A stretch of 12,775 nt of DNA from an uncultured Collinsella sp. (GTDB lineage Bacteria; Actinomycetota; Coriobacteriia; Coriobacteriales; Coriobacteriaceae). Below the pieces are notes generated by a model. The model had not been told where the DNA came from. It saw only the letters and a program-made list of their open reading frames with translations, and did no database searches. This document shows, piece by piece, positions 1 to 6,293 of this stretch (within the stretch, counting starts at the first letter, position 1; each line of letters opens with the position of its first letter). The stretch spans positions 1 to 12,775 of the forward strand of contig UQPF01000028.1 in NCBI GenBank assembly GCA_900542905.1, given 5' to 3'. A program made the translations under genes and the position numbers.

Positions 1-327
1 GGCACTTGGAACGGGGGAAACGGCGGTCGACGAAACTGGAGAGGAGGTATTACGAGCTCCTGTGCGAATTGGAGAGAGCGCTCCCGCAAACTGCCTCTTG
101 ACAACTTATAGGAGCGTCGGTTTTGTTTTTGCAAATTCCGGGATGGTCGAAGGTGGCCGGTTGAACGTAGTAGATGGTCGCATTTCGTGGCAAACGGTCC
201 GACCCAAGGCACAAGGCGGCCAACCTCGAATGGCCATTCTCGAAGTTGCGGTGGAATACGGACTGAATTGGCACCTTAAAGGCAAAAACACTCCGTATTT
301 CACCGCAACTTATCGAGGGGATGGGTT
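1..327. other. Intergenic region without a convincing gene; structured
   Basis: No ORF here is convincing. A plus-strand frame at 62-331 and minus-strand frames at 50-274 and 106-303 overlap each other, lack a good ribosome site, and encode no family I recognise. What can be seen is DNA structure: a perfect 12-bp palindrome, GAATGGCCATTC, at 228-239, followed directly by a long inverted repeat (243-264 against 290-311). The octamer GATGGTCG occurs twice, at 142-149 and 173-180. The region lies just downstream of the minus-strand tadA-glycerate kinase stop. It could be a 3' untranslated region or a dispersed intergenic repeat. Confidence 0.5.
239..315. repeat. Long imperfect hairpin downstream of the tadA fusion
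   Basis: The arm at 243-264 (starting AAGTTGCGGTGG) pairs with 290-311 (ending CCACCGCAACTT in its paired form) at 20 of 22 positions, around a 25-nt loop. A two-base bulge then allows CTCGA near 239 to pair with TCGAG near 313-317. The hairpin begins about 10 bases past the minus-strand stop at 328. It has no T-tract on its exit side, so it is not a textbook intrinsic terminator. It could still stabilise or end the tadA transcript, or be part of a repeat. Confidence 0.7.
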
Positions 328-2109
328 TTAGAGGCGAGCGAGGTCGTAGGCTTGGGCGGCTGACTCACCGGCGAAGATGAGGTTGGTTGTGGCTTCCTGA
401 GGATTGAGCGCCTGGTCGAGAGGCATGGGCTTGCGGCAGATCGGCAGTACCAAGTCGATACCTTGCTCATATACCGCGTTCAGGTTGTCAGCACGGCCGC
501 CCACGACGGCGACCACCGGCTTGCCATATCGCCTGGCGCGGCGAGCCACACCCACCGGCGCCTTACCGGCGGCGGACTGCTCGTCCATATTGCCCTCGCC
601 TGTTATGACCAGGTCGACATCGCGCACGCGCTCGTCAAACCCCACGAGATCGAGCACCGTCTCTACACCCGAGCGCAGCTCCGCACCGAGCGCCAGCAAC
701 GCGGCTCCCAAGCCACCGGCAGCGCCCGCGCCGGGCACGCCGAGCACCGAGCCAAATGTCCGTGCGCCCTCGGGTGTGCGCAACAACCCCTGGGCTCGCG
801 CCTCGAAAATTGCCGCATCGAGCAGGCGACCGTAGCCGACCATCCAGCCGTCGTATCTGCGCAGCGCCTCGACATCATCCGCCGGCAGGCCCTTCTGCCC
901 GCCAAACACCGCCAGTGCGCCTCGACGCCCCACGAGCGGATTCTCGACATCGGAAAGCACAACGATACGAGCATCATCCAAAGCCTGCAGCGCTGGCGCC
1001 AAATCAACGCTCGCCACCTGCTCAAGGCCGGCAAGACCGGGGGCGACATCGCATCCCTGATCATCGACCACACGCGCGCCCAGCGCCTGCAGCATGCCGG
1101 CGCCACCGTCGTTGGTGGCACTGCCGCCCAAGCCAATATAGATAGTCTTTACCCCGACACGAACTGCACGGAGCATCAGCTCGCCCACGCCATAGGTTGT
1201 AGCAGCCAGCGCCGCCGATTCCGTGCAAGGTGAGTACCCGACGCCTGCTGCTTCGGCCATCTCAATAACAACCGACTCGTGCTCGCCGTCCACTAACATC
1301 CGGGCAGGCACACCATCGCCAAAGGGTCCCGCAACCTCGCAGGTCACAATCTCACCGCCGCACGCGGCAACGGCATCGAGCGTCCCCTCACCGCCATCTG
1401 CCAGCGGCAAAGCGTTCAGCTCGGCATCGGGCCACACATGGCGCATGCCCTCGGCAACCGCTGCCTCCGCCTGCGCGCTCGAAACGCTGCCCTTAAAGGA
1501 GTCGATCGCCAGCAGCACACGGCGGGGCCGACGGCATACAGGACCAAAGTCAACCGCCGTGCCAGCATCCTCACCGGCACCTGCAAGCGCTGCGGCGTGA
1601 GCGGCGTGTGCTTCAAGATCGGCCCCACAACCGCAATCAGCGCCGCCCGCTCCGCGCAGACCGCCAAAATAGCTACTCAGCAGCTCGCGGCATTCATCCG
1701 CCAGTACGCCGGCGGTCACATTGAACCGATGATTCAGGCGCGAGTCGGCATTGAGGTCATACAGGGATCCCAGCGCGCCCGCCTTGGCATCAGCCGCGCC
1801 ATACACGCAGCGCCCCACGCGCGCGTTAACCATAAGCCCCGCACACATGCAGCATGGCTCGAGCGTCACGTAGACCGTGCAATCGGAAAGGCGCCAACGA
1901 CCGAGCGACCGAGAGGCAGCGCACAGGGCCGCGAACTCGGCATGAGCCGAAGGATCCTGGTCGAGCTCGCGCCGATTGTGCGCCCTCGCGACGATCTCGC
2001 CGTCGCGCACCACTACGGCTCCGATGGGCACCTCGCCCACCGTCGCGGCGGCGCGCGCCTCCGCCAACGCCTCGCGCATGAACTTCTCGTCGATTTCAGT
2101 GATCGTCAT
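328..2109 (-). CDS. Bifunctional fusion: tRNA adenosine(34) deaminase (TadA) + glycerate 2-kinase
   Basis: The 593-residue protein joins two enzymes. Residues 1-150 match TadA, which converts A34 to inosine in tRNA-Arg(ACG): the zinc/catalytic motif HAE (56-58, Glu58 the proton shuttle), EPCCMC (84-89, zinc ligands Cys86 and Cys89), and the TadA-typical tail with KAGALGSL (109-116) and RLNH (124-127). Residues 196-593 match class I glycerate kinase (GlxK/GarK, D-glycerate to 2-phosphoglycerate): DSFKGS (203-208), ADGGEGT (237-243), GGSATNDGGAG (328-338) and TGEGNMDEQ (503-511). An Ala/Gly-rich linker, about 151-195, separates them. Start: the ATG at 2109 has AGGGAAGG upstream; the reading frame extends 17 codons further but without support. 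The usual EPCPMC is EPCCMC here. Both domains keep their key residues, so both are probably active. Domain calls are firm; whether the fusion is common in the genus is not known to me. Confidence 0.93.
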   Translation of the reverse strand: MTITEIDEKFMREALAEARAAATVGEVPIGAVVVRDGEIVARAHNRRELDQDPSAHAEFAALCAASRSLGRWRLSDCTVYVTLEPCCMCAGLMVNARVGRCVYGAADAKAGALGSLYDLNADSRLNHRFNVTAGVLADECRELLSSYFGGLRGAGGADCGCGADLEAHAAHAAALAGAGEDAGTAVDFGPVCRRPRRVLLAIDSFKGSVSSAQAEAAVAEGMRHVWPDAELNALPLADGGEGTLDAVAACGGEIVTCEVAGPFGDGVPARMLVDGEHESVVIEMAEAAGVGYSPCTESAALAATTYGVGELMLRAVRVGVKTIYIGLGGSATNDGGAGMLQALGARVVDDQGCDVAPGLAGLEQVASVDLAPALQALDDARIVVLSDVENPLVGRRGALAVFGGQKGLPADDVEALRRYDGWMVGYGRLLDAAIFEARAQGLLRTPEGARTFGSVLGVPGAGAAGGLGAALLALGAELRSGVETVLDLVGFDERVRDVDLVITGEGNMDEQSAAGKAPVGVARRARRYGKPVVAVVGGRADNLNAVYEQGIDLVLPICRKPMPLDQALNPQEATTNLIFAGESAAQAYDLARL

Positions 2110-2141
2110 CGTTCGCCTTCCCTGTTGCAAATTCAAAACGA

Positions 2142-2150
2142 TGCTATCAT
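2142..2150 (+). promoter_or_regulatory. Candidate extended -10 for tRNA-Ser
   Basis: TGCTATCAT is an extended -10 element (TGN plus TATCAT) ending 10 bases before the tRNA, which places the start site just ahead of the mature 5' end. TTGCAA at 2125-2130 is a possible -35 but lies only 14 bases away. The tadA fusion starts at 2109 on the other strand, so this 51-bp gap must serve both genes. I see no clear separate promoter for tadA. Confidence 0.35.
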
Positions 2151-2160
2151 TACGACTCAC

Positions 2161-2250
2161 GGAGAGATGGCAGAGCGGTTGAATGCGGCGGTCTTGAAAA
2201 CCGTTGAGCGCGAGAGCGTTCCGGGGGTTCGAATCCCCCTCTCTCCGCCA
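2161..2250 (+). tRNA. tRNA-Ser, anticodon UGA
   Basis: The acceptor stem GGAGAGA (2161-2167) pairs with TCTCTCC (2240-2246), followed by discriminator G and an encoded CCA (2248-2250). The anticodon stem 2188-2192/2200-2204 closes a 7-nt loop, CTTGAAA, with anticodon TGA at 2195-2197. The T arm is GGGGG-TTCGAAT-CCCCC (2223-2239). A long variable arm lies between the anticodon and T arms, giving the class II form expected for serine. The gene ends 3 bp before the tetR stop on the opposite strand, and I see no terminator in between. Confidence 0.97.
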
Positions 2251-2253
2251 CTC

Positions 2254-2850
2254 CTAGTGATGCACCGGTGTCATGGTCCGCTCAAACAACGCATCGACCA
2301 CGTCGGCTATCTCAGGTCGGCGCTCAAGATCGTGGCCCGATTCCCACCATATCGTGAAAAGTCGAATAATACCGCCGGCGACAAACTCAGACGTCGTCTC
2401 GAGTGACACGGGGGCCAGGGCATCCTCGGCAAGCACGTTCATCACACGCTCGCGGATGGAGCGGGCAATGCGGTCGCAAATAACGTTGGTCAACATGCCC
2501 GACATGCTGCTTGCCAAAATGTTATCCATGAGCCGCTCGTGCGCCAGAATCAAATCCATGGCATCGTCCAAAATCGCGTGCCGAAGCGCGCGCACGTCCT
2601 CGGCAGATACCGCGCCGGCCTCATCGGGCTGTTTTTGCGGCAAGCCCGACATGAGCTCATCGATATAAAAGGCAAAGTAATCGTTCTTGTCGCGAAAGTG
2701 CTTGTAGAACGTCGTGCGGCGAATCATGGCGCGGTCGCACAGCATGGCGACCGTCAGGTCCTCAAACCGATGCTCCTCGAGAAGCTCGGTAAAGGCATCG
2801 AACAGGGCGCGGTAGGTTTTCTTGATGCGAAGGTCCACTGGTATCGCCAT
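2254..2850 (-). CDS. TetR/AcrR-family transcriptional regulator
   Basis: This 198-residue protein has the TetR N-terminal DNA-binding domain: helices at about 8-27, then a helix-turn-helix at about 32-51 (LTVAMLCDRA...TTFYKHF), with the family hallmark TFYKHFRDK at 47-55. The rest is helical, and the FVAGGIIRLFTIWWESG stretch near 156-172 resembles the C-terminal domain of DhaS-like TetR proteins. The ligand and targets cannot be read from sequence. The ATG at 2850 follows GAGG with almost no spacing, so the start is less certain than for other genes. The frame stays open to 3111, but that extension is low-complexity and lacks TetR features. It is divergent from lemA with a 199-bp gap, which holds a possible operator at 2981-3002. 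Confidence 0.85.
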   Translation of the reverse strand: MAIPVDLRIKKTYRALFDAFTELLEEHRFEDLTVAMLCDRAMIRRTTFYKHFRDKNDYFAFYIDELMSGLPQKQPDEAGAVSAEDVRALRHAILDDAMDLILAHERLMDNILASSMSGMLTNVICDRIARSIRERVMNVLAEDALAPVSLETTSEFVAGGIIRLFTIWWESGHDLERRPEIADVVDALFERTMTPVHH

Positions 2851-2980
2851 CCTCAGGACAAAGACAACACTCGTCAATCTGTCGCATATCTTACACCTGT
2901 ACCTCGCGCGCTTTGCCCCGGTGCCAACCCCGCCGAAAACACAACGCTTACCGGAAAGTTCGGCACGGTAAAACGTTGCG

Positions 2981-3002
2981 GGTATACTAGTAGCGTTATA
3001 CC
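2981..3002 (+). promoter_or_regulatory. Candidate lemA promoter -10 with overlapping palindrome
   Basis: TATACT at 2983-2988 is a good -10 box for lemA, 61 bases ahead of its ATG; no strong -35 is seen. The box lies inside an inverted repeat with 6-bp arms, GGTATA (2981-2986) and TATACC (2997-3002). Such a site over a -10 is a plausible operator for the divergent TetR protein. That link is inference from position only. Confidence 0.35.
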
Positions 3003-3049
3003 AACGGCAGCTGGCGCATGCCGCCGCGGCCATTCGAAACGGAGACATC

Positions 3050-3601
3050 ATGATTACCGTCATCATCGGCATCGTTGTTGTCATTGTGATTGTCTGCGCC
3101 ATCGCCGGCATCTACAACAACATGGTCACCAAGCGTAACCGCATCGATAACGCCTGGCAGAACATCGATACGCAGCTGCAACGCCGCAACGACCTGATCC
3201 CCAACCTGGTCGAGACCGTCAAGGGCTACGCCAAGCACGAGCAGGAGACGCTCTCCGCCGTGATCAGCGCGCGTAACACCGCCGTCAAGGCAACCACGCC
3301 CGAGGCCAAGATGGAAGCCGACAACGTGCTGACCGGTGCGCTGCGCCAGCTCTTCGCCGTGGCCGAGGCCTATCCCGACCTTAAGGCAAACACCAACTTT
3401 ACGCAGCTGCAGGCATCACTCGAGGATACCGAGAACAAGATTAGCTATGCACGCCAGAGCTACAACGATTGCGTGCTCAGCTACAACAACGCCATTCAGA
3501 CGTTCCCGGCTGTCATCTTTGCCGGCATCTTCCAGTTTAAGGAGCGCCAGGGCTTCGAGGCCGCCGAAGCAGCCCGTCAGGCCCCGACCGTCAAGTTCTA
3601 G
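3050..3601 (+). CDS. lemA: LemA family protein
   Basis: The 183-residue protein opens with one transmembrane segment (residues 2-22) with almost no residues before it, followed by a helical, coiled-coil-rich domain. Family hallmarks are NAWQNIDTQLQRRNDLIPNL (34-53), YARQSYND (133-140), YNNAIQTFP (145-153) and a C-terminal FKERQGFE (163-170). LemA proteins are membrane-anchored and their biochemical role is unsettled; in some bacteria they are linked to sensing, envelope stress or, in Listeria, a processed peptide antigen. GGAG at 3041-3044 supports the start. LemA often sits next to htpX or a TPM-domain gene; here it is monocistronic, with a regulator upstream and a strong terminator 36 bp after the stop. 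Confidence 0.95.
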   Translation: MITVIIGIVVVIVIVCAIAGIYNNMVTKRNRIDNAWQNIDTQLQRRNDLIPNLVETVKGYAKHEQETLSAVISARNTAVKATTPEAKMEADNVLTGALRQLFAVAEAYPDLKANTNFTQLQASLEDTENKISYARQSYNDCVLSYNNAIQTFPAVIFAGIFQFKERQGFEAAEAARQAPTVKF

Positions 3602-3637
3602 TAGTTTGGCAGCGCATCCTTAATCGGCCAAATGCAT

Positions 3638-3681
3638 AAACCGCCCCGTCGAATGCATACTTCGACGGGGCGGTTTCCTTT
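3638..3681 (+). terminator. Intrinsic terminator of lemA
   Basis: A perfect 16-bp stem (3638-3653 with 3661-3676, starting AAACCGCCCCG) closes a 7-nt loop and is followed by CCTTTTT. It lies 36 bases past the lemA stop. Confidence 0.93.
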
Positions 3682-3702
3682 TTCGCGAAGGTCCCCCTCT
3701 AA

Positions 3703-3913
3703 GCGCCGTGCATTTTTAGGAGTATTCAACATAACCAAGAGCTTCGGGCGCCACGATAAATGCCAAAGACCGCGAATATCCCTGCAAATCAACCGCTGTC
3801 AGCCCATAACCCCGCCCATCATCCGTAGAAAACATCGAGAAATCCCGATTTTTTGCCCGAGGTCGGTATGCAGGGGCCTTCGATTGCAGAATACTCGCAA
3901 AAATGCACGTCGC
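3703..3913. repeat. ~210-bp element with terminal inverted repeats (MITE-like)
   Basis: The ends at 3703-3727 and 3889-3913 are inverted repeats matching at 22 of 25 positions; the core of each is CGTGCATTTTT followed, two bases later, by GAGTATTC. The interior (~160 bp) has lower GC than neighbouring genes. A minus-strand frame (3716-3970, 84 codons) crosses it, starting outside and stopping inside the left end; a second frame (3819-4025) also overlaps, and neither has a good ribosome site or known family. A short non-autonomous mobile or REP-type element fits best. I see no clear target-site duplication. Whether it is repeated elsewhere in the genome is unknown. Confidence 0.6.
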
Positions 3914-3945
3914 CACCGCCCCCACATGGCGCGAAGCAAAACAAA

Positions 3946-4058
3946 AGGGCGACCTTCCTTTCCGGCGCACTCCGCAGGACGAAAGAACCCCCGCCGCACG
4001 TAGTGCGCAGCGGGGGTTCTTTCATGTCCGAGGACGCGCCGGAAAGGAAGGTCGCCCT
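3946..4058. terminator. Nested double hairpin after ilvE; probable terminator
   Basis: Three stems are stacked on one axis. The outer one is a perfect 23-bp pair (3946-3968 with 4036-4058, containing CGACCTTCCTTTCCGG). The middle one is a perfect 14-bp pair, GAAAGAACCCCCGC (3981-3994) with 4010-4023. The innermost is CGCAC-GTA-GTGCG (3995-4007). The middle stem has A-rich and T-rich flanks within its arms (GAAAGAA / TTCTTTC), as in bidirectional intrinsic terminators. It starts 22 bases past the minus-strand ilvE stop. The outer stem is much longer than termination needs. Confidence 0.75.
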
Positions 4059-4080
4059 CGGGCCGGACAGCTAAGACAGC

Positions 4081-5133
4081 TTACGCCACGGTGTAAACCC
4101 AGTTGTGCTTATCCTCGACAGCACCGGACTGGATACCAGTCAGGGTCTCGCGGAGCTTCTTCATCACAGGACCGATCTCGGTGTAGCCAGCCGGGAAGGT
4201 CACGGTCTCGTCGGCGCCGTAAACCTTGTTGTCGATCTCGCCAACCGGGGAGATAACGGCAGCGGTGCCGCACAGGCCGCACTCGACAAAGGTACCGGCC
4301 TTGACCTCGGCCCACTCGACGGGGCGCTGATCGACGGTCATACCCAGGTCCTGAGCAACCTGAACGAGCGAACGGCGGGTGATGGAAGGCAGAATGGAGT
4401 CGGTGTGGGACTGCGGAACGACGAGGGTGCCGTCCTCCTTCACGAACAGGACGTTAGCGCCACCGGTCTCCTCGACATAGGTGCGGGACTCGGAATCGAG
4501 ATACAGGTTCTCGGCATAGCCCTCGCGGTGAGCCTCCATCGTGGGCTTGAGGGACATGGCGTAGTTCAGGCCGGCCTTGATGTTGCCGGTGCCATGCGGT
4601 GCGGCACGGTCATACTCGGAAACGCGCAGCTTGACGGGCTTGAGGCCACCCTTAAAGTACGGACCGACCGGGGTCACGAGAATGCGGAACGTGTACTCAG
4701 GAGCGGGAGCCACGCCGATCACGTCACCGGAGCCGATCATAAACGGACGCACGTACAGGGTCGCGCCGGAGCCGAAGGGCGGAACCCAGGCGGCGTTGGC
4801 AGAAACGACCTGCTTGACGGCCTCAACGAACTTGTCCTTGGGGAACGAGGGCATCTCGAGGCGCTGGGCAGAGTTATACATACGCTCAGCGTTCATGTCG
4901 GGACGGAAGCAGACGATGCTGCCGTCCTCGGCGGTGTAGGCCTTCAGGCCCTCAAAGACCTCCTGGCAGTAATGGAAGATACCGCCGCACTCGGAGACAT
5001 GCAGGGTGTGGTCGGTGGTCAGGCCGCCCTCGTCCCACTCGCCATCCTTCCAATGAGCCTCGTAGCTGTAATCGGTCTTCATGTAGCCAAAGCCGAGGCT
5101 ACCCCAATCGATATCCTTCTTCTCGACAGTCAT
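4081..5133 (-). CDS. ilvE: Branched-chain amino acid aminotransferase
   Basis: This 350-residue fold-type IV PLP enzyme exchanges amino groups between Leu, Ile or Val and 2-oxoglutarate, the last step of branched-chain synthesis and the first of breakdown. Visible are VFEGLKAY (59-66), YVRPFMIGSG (127-136), the PLP lysine in TGNIKAGLNYA (Lys186), YVEETGGANVLF (219-230) with the glutamate that contacts the cofactor ring nitrogen, and GTAAVISPVGEI (289-300), which binds cofactor phosphate. Length and motifs fit the larger, eukaryotic-like BCAT type rather than the E. coli IlvE type. A Cys-x-x-Cys, CGLC (285-288), precedes the GTA motif. The ATG at 5133 has AAGGAG 8 bases upstream; a 50-codon in-frame extension to 5283 is Arg-rich and unlike the family. 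The gene is monocistronic. Confidence 0.96.
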   Translation of the reverse strand: MTVEKKDIDWGSLGFGYMKTDYSYEAHWKDGEWDEGGLTTDHTLHVSECGGIFHYCQEVFEGLKAYTAEDGSIVCFRPDMNAERMYNSAQRLEMPSFPKDKFVEAVKQVVSANAAWVPPFGSGATLYVRPFMIGSGDVIGVAPAPEYTFRILVTPVGPYFKGGLKPVKLRVSEYDRAAPHGTGNIKAGLNYAMSLKPTMEAHREGYAENLYLDSESRTYVEETGGANVLFVKEDGTLVVPQSHTDSILPSITRRSLVQVAQDLGMTVDQRPVEWAEVKAGTFVECGLCGTAAVISPVGEIDNKVYGADETVTFPAGYTEIGPVMKKLRETLTGIQSGAVEDKHNWVYTVA

Positions 5134-5292
5134 ATGTCGCTCCTTACATACACAGTTGCATACTCGCGAACCCGCACGCAAGGACCGAGGCCGACCGCGT
5201 CGCAACGTCGCACGCCCGGAGCGTAGAGCCGGACGGGACACGCGAGCAGCATCAAAGCCGATGGCACGTCGATTCGCATGCACGAGATTGTA
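5134..5292 (-). promoter_or_regulatory. ilvE leader with candidate -10
   Basis: On the minus strand TACAAT (5292-5287) is the best -10 box in front of ilvE; its -35 is poor. It would give a leader of about 145 nt. The leader is GC-rich and can fold, for example CCCG/CGGG pairs near 5213-5237. I see no T-box signature and no run of Leu, Ile or Val codons that would suggest classical attenuation. Function unknown. Confidence 0.3.
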
Positions 5293-5362
5293 CTCCCCGC
5301 ACGCGTCTGATAAAACGTTTTTCTTTAACTAACTAAAGTATTTTCATTTGACCGAAGCTAAA

Positions 5363-5394
5363 GAGGCCCGCCACCGTAAGCAGTGACGGGCCTC
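5363..5394 (-). terminator. Intrinsic terminator of dedA
   Basis: GAGGCCCGCCAC (5363-5374) and GTGACGGGCCTC (5383-5394) form a 12-bp stem with an 8-nt loop, followed on the minus strand by CTTTAGCTT. The single mismatch is C-A in plus-strand RNA but a G-U pair in minus-strand RNA, so the stem is complete only for the dedA direction. It starts 37 bases after the dedA stop. Confidence 0.8.
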
Positions 5395-5431
5395 AACTGT
5401 ACGGTCTGCGCGCTGGCTCGAGCTAGGCGTT

Positions 5432-6070
5432 CTATTTACCCAGCTTGGCCTTAACCAGACCGACCACGGTCGGGATGATCGACACGGCAACGATACCGAT
5501 AATCAGCAGCTCAAAGTGCTCCTGCACAAAGGGAATGCCGCCAAAGAAGTAGCCCAGCAGCGTAAAGACCGTCGACCAGGTAATGCCGCCCAGCACGTTA
5601 AAGACGACAAAGTTGCGCCAGTGCATGCCGCCCATGCCAGCGATAAAGGGCACAAAGGTGCGGATAAACGGGAAGAAGCGACCCAGGAAGATGGCCAGGT
5701 GACCCCACTTGTCCAAGAAGTCCTCGGACTTTTTGATGCGCTCGGGCGTCATGGCCTTGACCTTGCCCGAAGCGATGATCTTGCGGCCAAAGAAGTGACC
5801 GATCATAAAGTTGCACTGATCGCCCAAAATGGCAGCGGCCCATGCGGTGGCCAGAAGCGCCACGATGTTAAAGCCGCCGTTGTGGGCAAAGAAACCCGAG
5901 GCGAACAGCAGCGAATCACCGGGAAGGAACGGGAAGAACACCACGCCCGTCTCGATAAAGATGATCAGGAACACGCAGCCGTAGGCCATAAGCGGGCCGG
6001 CGGCGATCCAGCTGGCGATCGCGGTGCGCGGGTCCTTAAGCAGCTCGGCAATAAAATTGATGAAACCCAT
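5432..6070 (-). CDS. DedA family (SNARE-associated/VTT domain) membrane protein
   Basis: The 212-residue integral membrane protein has about five hydrophobic stretches (roughly 25-45, 55-80, 120-145, 155-178, 185-205). The DedA signatures are IETGVVFFPFLPGDSLL (39-55), with Glu40 and Asp52, and LGRFFPFIRTFVPFIAG (129-145), with Arg131 and Arg137. DedA proteins act in the inner membrane; members such as UptA recycle undecaprenyl phosphate for wall synthesis, and others move different lipids, so the exact lipid here is open. The ATG at 6070 has GAGAGG 9 bases upstream; 28 further in-frame codons upstream lack support. It is monocistronic with its own terminator and divergent from cysE. Confidence 0.93.
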   Translation of the reverse strand: MGFINFIAELLKDPRTAIASWIAAGPLMAYGCVFLIIFIETGVVFFPFLPGDSLLFASGFFAHNGGFNIVALLATAWAAAILGDQCNFMIGHFFGRKIIASGKVKAMTPERIKKSEDFLDKWGHLAIFLGRFFPFIRTFVPFIAGMGGMHWRNFVVFNVLGGITWSTVFTLLGYFFGGIPFVQEHFELLIIGIVAVSIIPTVVGLVKAKLGK

Positions 6071-6116
6071 GAAGTAAAACCTCTCAGTTGTGGGCGCGGA
6101 TACGTCCAAGTTGACC

Positions 6117-6122
6117 AGTATA
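6117..6122 (-). promoter_or_regulatory. Candidate -10 of dedA
   Basis: TATACT on the minus strand lies 47 bases ahead of the dedA ATG. A possible -35, TTGCGC at 6148-6143, is 20 bases away, which is too far for a strong promoter. The same TATACT box precedes lemA and cysE. Confidence 0.35.
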
Positions 6123-6235
6123 CGGTTGCGGTGCCCCCTCGTGCGCAACCCCACAAAAGCATGACTCCATTACCAGCAAGTTTGCATAACTGACACTTGT
6201 AGCGCAAAGCCGCCAAGATTGTCCTTTTTAATCCC

Positions 6236-6252
6236 TAGCGAATCGCTATACT
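6236..6252 (+). promoter_or_regulatory. Candidate cysE promoter -10 with 13-bp palindrome
   Basis: TATACT at 6247-6252 is a -10 box 42 bases ahead of the GTG start; TTTTTA at 6225-6230 is a weak -35 with a 16-bp spacer. Overlapping the upstream edge of the -10 is a perfect palindrome, TAGCGA-A-TCGCTA (6236-6248). A repressor bound there would block the promoter. Which regulator uses it is unknown. Confidence 0.4.
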
Positions 6253-6293
6253 TTATTGAATCGCATTGCCATGGCGCTAAGGGAGGGCGGCCG

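Noticed and set aside
62..331. Possible 89-residue gene on the plus strand
   Set aside because: No ribosome site or known family, and half of it lies in an inverted repeat; kept only as an unexplained region.
463..2406. Long plus-strand frames (463-1233, 1438-2406) opposite the tadA fusion
   Set aside because: They are antisense shadows of a GC-rich gene; they lack ribosome sites and families, and one runs through the tRNA.
2851..3111. N-terminal extension of the TetR gene
   Set aside because: Met/Thr-rich sequence without TetR features that would overlap the lemA start and promoter.
3716..3970. 84-residue minus-strand frame in the inverted-repeat element
   Set aside because: It starts in the flanking hairpin and stops in the element's end, with no ribosome site; the overlapping frame at 3819-4025 is equally open.
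4105..5226. 373-codon plus-strand frame opposite ilvE
   Set aside because: Antisense shadow; ilvE on the other strand has every family motif and a good ribosome site.
5134..5283. N-terminal extension or leader peptide of ilvE; T-box riboswitch
   Set aside because: Arg-rich and unlike the family; no branched-chain codon run and no T-box consensus seen.
6219..6293. Upstream ATG start for cysE
   Set aside because: It lies ahead of the -10 box and lacks a ribosome site; the GTG at 6294 has a strong one.
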